Source: Paraburkholderia rhynchosiae (GTDB lineage Bacteria > Pseudomonadota > Gammaproteobacteria > Burkholderiales > Burkholderiaceae). Taken from it: 64,000 bases of DNA. Shown here piece after piece: positions 9,272-18,005 of this stretch. Position 1 is the stretch's first letter. The number at the start of each line of letters is the position of its first letter. Where the stretch lies: NCBI RefSeq assembly GCF_002879865.1, contig NZ_PNXY01000012.1:124001-188000 (forward strand). Direction: 5' to 3'. The notes under the pieces were generated by a model. It worked only from the letters and a program-made list of their open reading frames with translations. It made no database searches and was not told the DNA's origin. A program made the position numbers and the translations under genes.

Positions 9272-11122
9272 TCAGACGGTATTCCGTGAAGCCAGCGCAC
9301 GCTGCAACGCGTTGCGTAGATCTTCGTAATGTACCGGCTTTAACAACGCTTCGAAAAACGGCGGCGTGCCGCCCTCTCCCTGATCCGCTTGCCCCACGCC
9401 GGCCTCGGGCGCATAAGCGCTGACCACGATCACCGGCACGCCCGACGACGGCCCGCCGCGCGCGGCGAGATCCGCGAGAAATGCGTAGCCGTCGCGCTCC
9501 GGCATATGCAGATCCAGCAACACGACGTCGCAGCGGCGCGCGTCGAGCCAGGCGAGCGCGTCGTCGGCGTTGGCGACCGCGTGGGCGTCGAACTCCATAT
9601 GCGCGACCATTTCGCTGAGCGACTCGCGAATCAGCCGGTTATCGTCGACGATCAGCACGCTCGGCCGCGCGCCGTCCGCCCCCGCACGCGTGGTCACGCC
9701 CGGCGCATGCGCAAGCGCGACCGGCGTAACCGGAATCGTCACCGTGAAGGTCGTGCCCTCGCCCAACGTGCTCGCCACTTCGACGGTGCCGCCGAACAGC
9801 CGCACGAGTCCCTGCACGATTGTCAACCCCATGCCCGCGCCTTCGAAGCGGCGCGTGCGCGAGCTGTCCAGCTGCGTGAACTCCTCGAAGATGAGCGGGA
9901 TCTGCGCCTGCGGCACACCCGGCCCCGTGTCGCTGACGACAAAGCTCAGCAGCGCCGGCCGTTGCATCAACTTCACGCGCACGGTGCCGGTTTCTGTATA
10001 ACGGATCGCGTTGGTGACGAGGTTATTGACGATCTGGCGAATGCGGTGCGGGTCCGAATCGACAACGCCGCTCACGCCGCTCGCCTCGCTCTCGAGCTTC
10101 AGGCCGCGCGCGGCGGCGGACATCGCATGTTCGTCGACGATCGACGCCAGCAGTTCGCGCGGCTCGAAATGCTCGTGACGCAGTTCGAGCTTGCCGGCGC
10201 CGAGACGCGCGTAGTCGGTCAGGTCCTTCATCTGCGCTTCAAGATGCCGCGCCGCGGTTTCGAGCCGGTGGATCACCTTGCGATCGGCTTCCGAGTGATA
10301 GTTGAAGCCGAGCAATTCGATCGACGACACGATCGCATGCAAGGGCGTGCGCAGCTCATGACTGATCATGCCGAGAAACGCGTCTTTCGCGAGACTCGCC
10401 TCGCGCGCCGCGCGGCTCGCCTGGTGCTCGGCTTCGAGCGCCGCATGCTGCTGATGCATGAGACGCGTACGGCGCCGGCCGTTGAGTACGAGCAGGAGCG
10501 TGGCCGCCGCGGACAGCAAAAGCAGAAGCAGGCCGCCGGCAAACAGCAGCCGGCGCTTGTCGATGAAATCGCGGTTCATCGCCTCGCGGTCCGCGACATC
10601 GGCGAAACGGCGGCTCAGCGCGAGATCGTTGACTTCGTTCCAGTGCTGGCGCAATAGCGCGACGATCCCGTTGACACGGCGGCGGTCTGTCGGCAACGCC
10701 GCAACCTCGGGCGCAAGACCGGTCAGCATACGATCGAGCGCGTGGATTTCATCCAGTTGCCGTTGCAGCAATGCGACCTGCGTGGTGAGCCGGCGCGTCG
10801 AGCCTTCCGTCACGTGCAGTTTCGATTGGAGCAACTGGTAACGCAATGTGAGCCGCTGAAAATCGTCGTCGACACCCGCCTGATACAGCAGCAGTTGAGT
10901 TTCGAAGCGCGCGTAGGCGATTTGCAGTTGCGCCGCGTCCCAGTAGAAGCCGTCGTACGAGCCGGTCAGCGGCTCGGTCGTGCGCGGATTGAGCAGGTTC
11001 GCGTAGAGCAGATAGCCGATTGCGCCGGCGGGCGCCGCAAGCGCGGTCAGCCAGATCAGCACATAAAGAATACGGCGCCACGGACGGCGCTTTATTTGAT
11101 GATGAGTGCCTTGATCTGCCAT
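9272..11122 (-). CDS. Membrane hybrid sensor histidine kinase with C-terminal receiver
   Basis: 616 residues. A membrane helix at 18-43, a helical periplasmic sensor region of about 145 residues rich in Leu/Gln (45-190, likely four-helix bundle), a second helix at 192-214, a short coiled coil, HisKA with phospho-acceptor H255 in ISHELRTPLH, an HATPase_c domain (N box LVTNAIRYTETG; G boxes DTGPGVP and GAGMGLTI), and a receiver domain (about 480-605; LLDLHMPERDG). Its start overlaps the upstream exported sulfite-oxidase-fold gene by 31 bases, suggesting translational coupling. That gene could therefore supply or modulate the signal. No HAMP or PAS domain is visible. Confidence 0.92.
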   Translation of the reverse strand: MADQGTHHQIKRRPWRRILYVLIWLTALAAPAGAIGYLLYANLLNPRTTEPLTGSYDGFYWDAAQLQIAYARFETQLLLYQAGVDDDFQRLTLRYQLLQSKLHVTEGSTRRLTTQVALLQRQLDEIHALDRMLTGLAPEVAALPTDRRRVNGIVALLRQHWNEVNDLALSRRFADVADREAMNRDFIDKRRLLFAGGLLLLLLSAAATLLLVLNGRRRTRLMHQQHAALEAEHQASRAAREASLAKDAFLGMISHELRTPLHAIVSSIELLGFNYHSEADRKVIHRLETAARHLEAQMKDLTDYARLGAGKLELRHEHFEPRELLASIVDEHAMSAAARGLKLESEASGVSGVVDSDPHRIRQIVNNLVTNAIRYTETGTVRVKLMQRPALLSFVVSDTGPGVPQAQIPLIFEEFTQLDSSRTRRFEGAGMGLTIVQGLVRLFGGTVEVASTLGEGTTFTVTIPVTPVALAHAPGVTTRAGADGARPSVLIVDDNRLIRESLSEMVAHMEFDAHAVANADDALAWLDARRCDVVLLDLHMPERDGYAFLADLAARGGPSSGVPVIVVSAYAPEAGVGQADQGEGGTPPFFEALLKPVHYEDLRNALQRALASRNTV

Positions 11123-11610
11123 ACGAATTTCGAATCGCCCGAAGCGCCCGCGAGTTCCGGGAACGCGTCGCGCGGATAGATGAGAAACAGAGGCCCGAAG
11201 TCGCTGATCTTCAGACGCCGGCCGTTCATGCTGTACGCCACCACCACGCCATAGCGGTCGCAGTCCGATACCGGAACCGTGTAGGTGTAGTCGTCGAGCG
11301 TATGGATTTCAACCTGCGTGCCCTGCGCGCCGACCGTCTTCAGAATATCCGCGAGCAGCGGTCCTGTGAAGGTGGAGCGCGGCGTCCAGGTGGTCGCTGT
11401 CGTGATGGAATGGGCCGGCAGCGCGAGCAGTTGCGCCTCGTCGAAGCGATAGGAACGGTGGGCCGCGTCAGTGCTCTTGCCAATTTTGCCTGTGACCTCG
11501 AGCGACAACGCCGCCGGGTCCGTCTGCGCCTGCACGCTCCACGCGGCCAGCGCGAACATCAACCCCATTGCCCGGCGCGCGCTGGCATACGCGCTGAACC
11601 TGCCTTGCAT
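11092..11610 (-). CDS. Exported sulfite-oxidase-fold (molybdopterin-binding-like) protein
   Basis: A 172-residue exported protein resembling the oxidoreductase molybdopterin-binding domain (YedY/SUOX fold), e.g. FTGPLLADILKTVGA, YTVPVSDCDRYGVVVAYSMNGR and GPLFLIYPRD. It is shorter than catalytic family members. A cysteine is present in PVSDCDRY, but whether it equals the Mo-ligand Cys cannot be told here. The start at 11610 has a good ribosome site (AAGGTGA, 8 bases upstream) and gives a signal peptide ending VQAQ. The protein is first in an operon with the hybrid kinase it overlaps, so I infer a periplasmic accessory or sensor role rather than a metabolic enzyme. Confidence 0.75.
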   Translation of the reverse strand: MQGRFSAYASARRAMGLMFALAAWSVQAQTDPAALSLEVTGKIGKSTDAAHRSYRFDEAQLLALPAHSITTATTWTPRSTFTGPLLADILKTVGAQGTQVEIHTLDDYTYTVPVSDCDRYGVVVAYSMNGRRLKISDFGPLFLIYPRDAFPELAGASGDSKFVWQIKALIIK

Positions 11611-11700
11611 TGTTGCGGTCACCTTGGTCATTTGCTTTTTTATCCGTGGTCTATTTTTCTTGCGACGACGCCGCCCTCGCGGAACACCTTGCCTCACGTT

Positions 11701-11744
11701 GGCTCCGATTGGCTCCGATTGGCTCGGACTGGGTCGGACTGGCT
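11701..11744. repeat. Degenerate 10-bp tandem repeat (about 4.4 copies)
   Basis: Units GGCTCCGATT, GGCTCCGATT, GGCTCGGACT and GGGTCGGACT plus a partial copy lie in the divergent region between the exported protein gene and the phosphoribosyltransferase gene. It is non-coding and close to both likely promoters, so copy number could affect expression. Confidence 0.85.
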
Positions 11745-11905
11745 ATACGCGCGTCACCCCGACGCGCGATCGTCGAACGGCATGCATAATATCGTCAAAA
11801 TTCGTTGTCTCAAAAAACGAAGACCCGCCGCCGCGCTCGCCGCACAGGCGCGTGGCGCATTCGGAGGCAGTCTTCTCACCCGCCTTACGCGACCCGACGA
11901 GCGTC

Positions 11906-12853
11906 ATGAACAAGCCGGTTTTGCCCCTCACGTACGAGCAGCTCGATCACTGGATTGAATCGCTGCAACCCACGTTGCTTGCGGAAGATTTTGCGATGGC
12001 GATCGGCATTCTGCGCGGCGGCGCGCCGCTCGCGCTGATGGTTTCGCACTCGGCCGGCACGCCGGTCGCATTTCTGCGCTACGACCGCGCGTCGCGCAAG
12101 GTCGCGTGGGACTCGACGCTGCCGATTCCGCCTGCCGGCTCGAAGGTCCTGCTATGCGAGGACATTGCGGGCCGCGGCTTTACGCTTGCCGATTGCATCG
12201 CGTTCCTTCAGCAACAACGCCTCGACGTAAAGACGCTGACCGGCGCGGTCGACGACCTGAGCCGCACGCAGCCCGATTATGCGATCGATGCGCGCGGCTA
12301 CTTCGCGCTGTTTCCATGGGAGCGCCAGGCCTACACGCAGCGTTATCGCGACGACTGGGCGCGGGTCGAAGCCGGCGACGCGCCCGCGATGGCGGACGAT
12401 CACGAATATGCGACCTACGCGATCGACCTGGACGGGATCCTGCTTCCCGACGTGCCGCTGACACGCTACGACGAAGATCTCGCGGCAGCATTGCTCGAAC
12501 GCGACGCGCTGCTGCCGTTCGACGTGCTGCCGGGCATCGACCTGCAACGCGTTCGCACGATCATCACCGGCCGGCCGGAAACGGACCGCGCACGCACGCT
12601 GGCGTGGCTCGAGCGGCACGGCTTCGGCCATATGCAACTGGTGATGCGCACACCCGGCACGCACGACGAAAGCCCAGCCGGCGCCGCCGCTCACAAGGCG
12701 GCCGCGGCACTCGCGGGCGGCGTCACGCATTTCGTCGAAAGCGATCCGGTGCAGGCCTTGCTGATCGCGCAGCAAGCGCCGCTCTTGCGCGTGATCTGGT
12801 GGGATGCGCATACACGCACCGGCATGCTGGTGGGCGCGCGTGCGTGGACCTGA
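11906..12853 (+). CDS. Phosphoribosyltransferase-HAD domain fusion protein
   Basis: 315 residues in two parts. Residues 20-135 look like a type I phosphoribosyltransferase: the PRPP-loop-like segment VLLCEDIAGRGFTL (81-94) has the two acidic residues and the G-x-T/S pattern. Residues 165-315 carry HAD-like motifs: DLDGI (174-178) as motif I, TGRP (221-224) as motif II, K264 as a possible motif III Lys and ESD (278-280) as a motif IV-like acidic pair. I infer a nucleotide salvage or base-exchange plus dephosphorylation activity; substrate unknown. The gene is convergent with a NERD-helicase, 32 bases apart. The start at 11906 has a weak ribosome site, but upstream residues are not conserved-looking. 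Confidence 0.7.
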   Translation: MNKPVLPLTYEQLDHWIESLQPTLLAEDFAMAIGILRGGAPLALMVSHSAGTPVAFLRYDRASRKVAWDSTLPIPPAGSKVLLCEDIAGRGFTLADCIAFLQQQRLDVKTLTGAVDDLSRTQPDYAIDARGYFALFPWERQAYTQRYRDDWARVEAGDAPAMADDHEYATYAIDLDGILLPDVPLTRYDEDLAAALLERDALLPFDVLPGIDLQRVRTIITGRPETDRARTLAWLERHGFGHMQLVMRTPGTHDESPAGAAAHKAAAALAGGVTHFVESDPVQALLIAQQAPLLRVIWWDAHTRTGMLVGARAWT

Positions 12854-12885
12854 ACACGGACGTTCGCGCATGCATCCAAGGCACT

Positions 12886-14589
12886 TCAGGCTTCGCGCAC
12901 CTCTTTGTTGTCTTTGCTGTCCTTGTTCTCCTTGCCGTCGCGCAGATGCAGATGCCGCGCGGCGCGCTGCGAGGCGACGATGATCAGTTTCATCGTCGCA
13001 CGCGTCGCCCCGACGAACAGCTTGCGCGCGATGCGCTCGTCGAATGCATCGAAATCGACTTCGGTCAGAATCACGCACGGCGCGGCCTGGCCCTTGAAGC
13101 GGTAGATCGACTCGAATAGAACGTCGCCGTCGCGATACTCTGGATTGCCAAACAGATCGTACTTGCCGGTGAAGCTGCGCAGCCGGTGCGGGCCGAGATG
13201 ATCGTGCGCGGTCATCGCGGAACCTTCGCGTCCGCGAAACGACAGCACCGCGATGTCCTGTTTGCGAAAGCCGAGCGACAGTGCCTGCGTGATGGCGCGT
13301 TTGGTCGCGTCGATGCTGCCTTCGACGGCGTTCGCTTCGTCATAGACAGACAGGGCAATGTCAGAGCCGTCGAACGGACTGCCCGACGCCAGCGCCGCCG
13401 CGACAGGCACCGACGCGCCGACCACCTCGCGCACATAATCGAGAATGTCGCGCGGGCTGCGATAGTTGGTGGTTTCCTTCAACGTGGTCCAGCCGGGCAG
13501 TGCTACCGGTTCCCGCATATAGAGATTCTGCAGCGGATCTTCGAGCCACCACCACGCGCCGCCGGGACGCAACAGGCGTTCGAGCGCGGCGACCCACGGC
13601 TGCTGGAAATCCTGGCCTTCGTCGACGATCAGCACATCGAATTGCCAGCGCGCTTCGATCGTCGTTCCGGCGAACATCGCTTCGAGCTGATCGAACACTT
13701 CGCCCGACTGGAAATCGGGCTTGCGGCCCGCATCGCGTGCAATCCAGTCGCACAGTTGGTGATAGTTCGCCACCTTCGCCTCAGGCGGCGCGACGCGCGC
13801 GATGTGATCCGCCAACGGCCGGTTGAAGCACACATACAAAGGACGCTGGCCGCGCGCCACGGCGTCTTTCATCACCTGCACCGCGAGTTGCGTCTTGCCG
13901 GAGCCGGCCGTGCCGATCACGCGCAAGCGAAACGGCGAGAAGTCGAGCCGCCGCGCCCACGTGGCAAGACCGCCCGAGAGCCGCGTGACGAGCGTGCCCG
14001 CCTGGCCGACGAGCGCGCTCGCGTCGGGCGTGAGCGCGAGTTCATCGGCGAGAAAGTGATGGATTTTCGGCGCGCAAGCGAGACGCGGCTCGTCGGCCGG
14101 CAACGCTTCGCGAATTACCGCGGCCAGCCGGTCACGGCGGGTCGCATCGACGATTCGCGCGGGATTTACGCCGGCAATCGCGGCGTCCTTCACGATATGG
14201 TCCGGGCAGTACAGCAGTTCCTCGATAAAATACGTGCCGGCGCCGAACGCGGCAGTAAAACGCCGATGCAGACTTTCGATGGTGTGCGCAAGCGCGATCG
14301 CCACATTGCGCTCGGTCTGCAGATAAACCTTGACGAGCCCCTTCGGCGTTTCGCGCAGAAAGCCGGTTTTCTGTTCGACGATCATCACGCGCCCCGCCGG
14401 ACTGACGATCACGAAGTCGGCCTCGCCGAACACCGAGAAGTTCTGGTTGAGCCGCGTCCAGTGCACGCCGTGATAGACGGTGTAGTTATCGGGAAGCGCC
14501 TGTTCCAGTAGCGCAAGCGTTTCGCGCTCGCGCGCCGCCGCGCCGGTAGCGGCGAGGCTCTTCCAGTCGTCGGGGACAATGCGGGCCAT
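12886..14589 (-). CDS. NERD-domain nuclease-like / SF1 helicase
   Basis: 567 residues. The N-terminal part (about 15-120) has a NERD-type nuclease pattern: GEAD (E56, D58) followed by VEQK (E72, K74), the restriction-enzyme-like D...ExK arrangement. A superfamily 1 helicase core follows: Walker A GTAGSGKT (226-233), Walker B VDEGQD (322-327), TTNYRSP (motif IV region) and the C-terminal FVGATRA near 532-538. The tail is a Lys/Asp/Glu-rich run. Such proteins act in DNA repair or in defence against foreign DNA. No known defence partners are adjacent, only the PRTase-HAD gene on the opposite strand. Confidence 0.88.
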   Translation of the reverse strand: MARIVPDDWKSLAATGAAARERETLALLEQALPDNYTVYHGVHWTRLNQNFSVFGEADFVIVSPAGRVMIVEQKTGFLRETPKGLVKVYLQTERNVAIALAHTIESLHRRFTAAFGAGTYFIEELLYCPDHIVKDAAIAGVNPARIVDATRRDRLAAVIREALPADEPRLACAPKIHHFLADELALTPDASALVGQAGTLVTRLSGGLATWARRLDFSPFRLRVIGTAGSGKTQLAVQVMKDAVARGQRPLYVCFNRPLADHIARVAPPEAKVANYHQLCDWIARDAGRKPDFQSGEVFDQLEAMFAGTTIEARWQFDVLIVDEGQDFQQPWVAALERLLRPGGAWWWLEDPLQNLYMREPVALPGWTTLKETTNYRSPRDILDYVREVVGASVPVAAALASGSPFDGSDIALSVYDEANAVEGSIDATKRAITQALSLGFRKQDIAVLSFRGREGSAMTAHDHLGPHRLRSFTGKYDLFGNPEYRDGDVLFESIYRFKGQAAPCVILTEVDFDAFDERIARKLFVGATRATMKLIIVASQRAARHLHLRDGKENKDSKDNKEVREA

Positions 14590-14656
14590 GCGGTGCCTCG
14601 TCGTATTTCGGTGCGCTCATTGTACGCAACGTAGGAGGGTGCCCGACCTGGTTCAC

Positions 14657-14716
14657 GCCGGTGCGGGCGCCGGTGCCCGCGCCGGTGCCCACGCCGGTGC
14701 CCGCGCCGGTGCCCAT
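14657..14716. repeat. 12-bp GC-rich tandem repeat, 5 units
   Basis: Five consecutive 12-mers based on GCCGGTGCCCGC (variants at the last bases) fill the region between the helicase start and the GST gene. The unit is a multiple of three, but no credible gene covers it; on the minus strand it would encode only His-Arg-Arg-Gly repeats. Confidence 0.9.
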
Positions 14717-14807
14717 GCATCCAAACCCATGCGCATCGTGTATCGTTACTGGCTGAACGCCGCGCGCGAGGTGCGGCTTGCCAACTGCCGACAAAAGGAT
14801 TAACCGG

Positions 14808-15434
14808 ATGATTACGATCTGGGGACGAACGAACTCAGTCAACGTGCAAAAAGTGTTGTGGTGCTGCGATGAACTGGTGCTGCCGTATGAGCGCATCGAC
14901 GCCGGCATGCAGTTCGGCCGCAACGACGAACCCGCCTACCTTTCGATGAACCCGACCGGCAAAATTCCCACGCTGGTCGACGACGACTTCGTGCTGTGGG
15001 AATCGAACTCGATCCTGCGCTATCTGGCGCTGCAATACGGCGCATCCAGTCCGCTCTATCCGGCCGAACCGAGACTGCGCGCGAGCATCGACCGTTGGCT
15101 GGACTGGTCGCTGTCCACGCTGCAACCCACGGAGCGCCCGGTGTTCTGGACGCTGGTGCGCACGCCGCCCGAACAGCGCGACGCGGCGAGACTCGCAGAA
15201 CACATCCGCGACGTCACTGTGCTGTGGCACCTGCTGGACACTCATCTGCAAGGGCGCTTCTTTGTGGAGAGCGACAAGTTCACGCTGGCCGATATCGTGA
15301 TCGGCGCCTACGCGAAACGCTGGTTCGGCCTTCCCGGCGTCGAGCGTCCTCCGCTGCCCAATGTGGAGCGCTGGTATTCGCGCATTGCAACGCGTCCGGG
15401 GTTCAAGAAATACGTCGACTTTCCGTTGACGTGA
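14808..15434 (+). CDS. Glutathione S-transferase family protein
   Basis: A 208-residue cytosolic GST-like protein. The N-terminal thioredoxin-fold domain starts MITIWGRTNSVNVQKVLW and carries the cis-Pro glutathione contact in NPTGKIPTL (near residue 50) and the ESNSILRYL motif (near 65). The all-helical C-terminal domain follows. It may conjugate or reduce electrophiles with glutathione; substrate unknown. The ATG at 14808 is preferred over an upstream in-frame start because AAAAGGA lies 8-9 bases ahead and family proteins begin here. Confidence 0.9.
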   Translation: MITIWGRTNSVNVQKVLWCCDELVLPYERIDAGMQFGRNDEPAYLSMNPTGKIPTLVDDDFVLWESNSILRYLALQYGASSPLYPAEPRLRASIDRWLDWSLSTLQPTERPVFWTLVRTPPEQRDAARLAEHIRDVTVLWHLLDTHLQGRFFVESDKFTLADIVIGAYAKRWFGLPGVERPPLPNVERWYSRIATRPGFKKYVDFPLT

Positions 15435-15545
15435 GTCGACCAGGCCGTGCGGCTTTCGCGCTGAAGCGTCGGGCTCCGCTGCCGGGCACGACCGCAGTGC
15501 GCGGCCGCTGCGACGCAAGCCGCCGCAGCAGAAGGCGTTGACCTT

Positions 15546-15551
15546 TATAAT
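15546..15551 (+). promoter_or_regulatory. Consensus -10 box directly before zur-like start
   Basis: A perfect TATAAT lies only six bases before the ATG at 15558. If used, transcription would begin at or next to the start codon, giving a leaderless mRNA. No good -35 box is visible at 17 bp, and no ribosome site precedes the ATG. Confidence 0.45.
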
Positions 15552-15557
15552 CGACGC

Positions 15558-16187
15558 ATGAAGAACGCCAAGTCCGCCGCGAACGCCGCCAATACCGCGA
15601 CCACAGCCAGTCCGGGGAAAACGGAGAAAGCTGCCTCCGCCGCTTCCGCTCACGCACATGCTCACGAGCCGGGGCATATGCATGACGACTCACAAGAAGC
15701 CGCGCTCGCCCTCGCGGAAGAATATTGCCGCGAACGCGGCGAGAAGCTCACCCCGATCCGCCGCAAAGTGCTCGAATTACTGCTGAATTCGGGGCGCGCC
15801 ACGAAAGCCTATTCGCTGCTCGACGAAATGCGCCAGATTCATCCCGGATCGGCGCCGCCCACGGTTTATCGGGCGCTGGACTTCCTGCTCTCGGCGGGAC
15901 TCGTGCATCGGATCGAATCGATTAACGCGTTCACGGTCTGCCACGACCTGACGCAATGCCAGCACGGGATTCTGGTGGTGTGCCAGCAATGCGGCAGCGT
16001 CACCGAACTGCATCAGCCGAAGCTGCGCCAGGCGCTCGTCGCGCAAATTGAAGATGCGGGCTACCGCATCGCGAGCGATGAAATCGAACTGAAGGGATTG
16101 TGTTCCGCGTGTCAGGCGGTGGAAGCGGCCGCAGCGGCCGGAACAGCTTCACAGGCGGGATCGACGGTGCCCGTCGCCGCAAAATAA
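15558..16187 (+). CDS. Fur-family regulator, Zur-like
   Basis: A 209-residue Fur-superfamily metal-responsive repressor. The winged-helix part (about 50-120: LTPIRRKVLELLL, PPTVYRALDFLL, HRIESINAF) is followed by the dimerisation domain with the structural zinc pairs CQQCG and CSAC, a pattern closer to Zur than to Fur. The N-terminal 45 residues are low-complexity and His-rich (HAHAHEPGHMH) and could bind zinc. A second in-frame ATG at 15678 would remove most of this tail. No zinc transporter genes are in the window; the C-terminus is Ala-rich. Confidence 0.85.
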   Translation: MKNAKSAANAANTATTASPGKTEKAASAASAHAHAHEPGHMHDDSQEAALALAEEYCRERGEKLTPIRRKVLELLLNSGRATKAYSLLDEMRQIHPGSAPPTVYRALDFLLSAGLVHRIESINAFTVCHDLTQCQHGILVVCQQCGSVTELHQPKLRQALVAQIEDAGYRIASDEIELKGLCSACQAVEAAAAAGTASQAGSTVPVAAK

Positions 16188-16280
16188 CGGCGATTCTTGT
16201 GATAAGCGCGGCGCAAACGCTCTCTGCCTTTGCGCCCCGGTCGCGTTGCGCTTCGCTTGGCCCCGGTTTCGCGTGACCCT

Positions 16281-16802
16281 TCAACGCGCCGCACGTGCAC
16301 CAATGGCGTCGTGCAGCAACGTCACCAGATCTTCCGGGCGAGCCGGCTTGGTCATGAAATGCTGGAAGCCTTCGCCGATGCTTCGCAGGCGGTAAGCGTC
16401 GTCTGTATGGCCCGTCAGGGCCACCGCCACGGAAGGCGCGTGATCGCCGCGAATTTCGTGGTCGCGCAGTCGCTGGATCAGATAAAAGCCGTCCATGGCG
16501 GGCAGTTCGAGGTCGCATACCACCGCATCCGGCAGCAGCCGAACGGCCGCTTCGACACCCTCTTCCGCATCCGCCACCGCGACGACGTTTGCACCTTCCG
16601 CTTCCAGTAACAAGGTCAGCGATTCGCGGCTGTCCGGGTCGTCTTCTACGAGCACGATCGTGGCCTGATCGAGTCTCAATGCTCCGTTCATTTTCTGTTG
16701 TTGCTCTAAAAGTCCGGTTAGGCCGTCAGACATGGCCAACGTATCGCCCTGCTGTTCGTGCTGCTTGCCGCCGATTTGCGCGGCCGCGGTGTTGCTGTTC
16801 AT
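16281..16802 (-). CDS. Stand-alone response-regulator receiver protein
   Basis: 173 residues: a Gln-rich N-terminus (1-40) and one receiver domain (about 45-165) with acidic pocket VEDD, phospho-acceptor D in VVCDLELPAMDG, T in ALTGHT and K in FMTKPARPEDL. There is no output domain, so it would act by protein-protein contact (CheY-like) or as a phosphorelay intermediate. Alternative starts at the internal Met residues (MSDGLT, MNGALR) are possible. No kinase gene is adjacent. Confidence 0.85.
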   Translation of the reverse strand: MNSNTAAAQIGGKQHEQQGDTLAMSDGLTGLLEQQQKMNGALRLDQATIVLVEDDPDSRESLTLLLEAEGANVVAVADAEEGVEAAVRLLPDAVVCDLELPAMDGFYLIQRLRDHEIRGDHAPSVAVALTGHTDDAYRLRSIGEGFQHFMTKPARPEDLVTLLHDAIGARAAR

Positions 16803-17142
16803 GGTTCGAACTCGAATTCATGTGCCGAGTTGCAGAAGGCGCACGATTGTAAACCTGGCCGTAGGCAACGCGCGCACGGTAACGCGCCAAAATTGCACGT
16901 CGATGAAAAAACGGCTCCCGGCGCCTTGCTCCGCGGCAACCGAGGCCGGCACCCAACTTCGCCAGGCGGCGCGTGCGGTCCATCGCACGAGGCTTGCCGC
17001 CACGGCATCTTTGCGTGTTTCCTGCATTGATTTCTTCTGCGACGCCTGCAGCCCCCGTTTGCGCGACGCTCGCATTCATCCCATCGGTAGCACGTTATGT
17101 GCCGCGGATCCGGGCGCAAAACAAGGCATGAAGTTGCCTGAG
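16803..17142. other. Intergenic stretch without identifiable gene
   Basis: About 340 bases between the receiver protein and the TetR regulator. Open frames exist on both strands, but none shows a signal peptide, a known motif or a plausible ribosome site. Nothing else recognised. Confidence 0.6.
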
Positions 17143-18003
17143 TCAGTCCGCTTTCCTCGGACCTATTCCCTGCACCAGCAACGCGACGGCGTGACGGGCT
17201 ATCTCTTCGCCGCCGATCTGGCGGCGTTGCGGATCGTTGCGCCATAGCCTGGATGTGGCCAGCGGCAAGACCGTCAGCCCGAGCAGCGTGACCAGGACGA
17301 GCGACGGCTCGAGCGCCGGATTTAAACGCCCTTCTTTCTGCCATCGCTCGATGGACGCCAGCGACGCCTTCTGATGCCCGTCGCCGAAGCGCTCCTGCAT
17401 GCGCTGACGCAGCAGGCCGCTGTCGCTCATGACTTCGCGCACCCATAGCGACGCAAACCAGGGACAGTCCACCGCGGCTTGTACCATCCGCCGCGCAAGC
17501 TGCGAAATGGCCGCCACGGGATCGTCGGCATGCTCCTGGAACGGCACGCCAAGGCTCGCGCGTAACGGGCCGAAACGCTCGTCGATCAGCACATCTAGCA
17601 GTTGATCGCGCGTCTTGAAGTAGTAATGCATCATGGCCGGCGTGAAGCCGGCTTCACGCGCAATCTCGCCGAGCGTCGTGTCGACGATGCCCTGCCGGGC
17701 GAACAGCGCAAGCGCCGCGTCCAGCAGACGATTGCGCTGCTCCGGACCGCGCGCCGCGCCTGACGGTCTGCCCGGGCGCCTCCGGGGCGCAGCTTGTGAC
17801 GCGGGTTTCGCCGAAGCTTTTTCCGCAATGTCGGTTGCGACGTCTGCCGCAGCGTGCGTCGCAACACTCGCCGTAGGGTCCGCCGTCTTGCGCGCCTTCA
17901 CCGCGACCGCGCCGCGTGACTCACTCTTCGCGCTGCGCATCTTTTTACCAACCGACGGAATCGTTGCCATTGCACTCGTTTGACGGACGACAGAATGTCG
18001 CAT
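17143..18003 (-). CDS. TetR-family transcriptional regulator
   Basis: A TetR-type repressor with a long Ala/Lys/Thr-rich N-terminal extension (residues 1-85) before the HTH domain (about 88-135: RNRLLDAALALFARQGIVDTTL, then GFTPAMMHYYFKTRDQLLDVLI). The C-terminal ligand domain is larger than average in appearance. It is divergent from an efflux-type MFS gene, the classic arrangement for repressor and target, with an AT-rich dyad between. The start is uncertain: ATG at 18003 or 17970 (MATIPSV); neither has a good ribosome site, and the dyad would overlap the leader in the first case. Confidence 0.9.
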   Translation of the reverse strand: MRHSVVRQTSAMATIPSVGKKMRSAKSESRGAVAVKARKTADPTASVATHAAADVATDIAEKASAKPASQAAPRRRPGRPSGAARGPEQRNRLLDAALALFARQGIVDTTLGEIAREAGFTPAMMHYYFKTRDQLLDVLIDERFGPLRASLGVPFQEHADDPVAAISQLARRMVQAAVDCPWFASLWVREVMSDSGLLRQRMQERFGDGHQKASLASIERWQKEGRLNPALEPSLVLVTLLGLTVLPLATSRLWRNDPQRRQIGGEEIARHAVALLVQGIGPRKAD

Positions 18004-18005
18004 AT

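Noticed and set aside
14657..14716. CRISPR array
   Set aside because: The repeats are directly adjacent 12-mers without spacers, so this is a simple tandem repeat.
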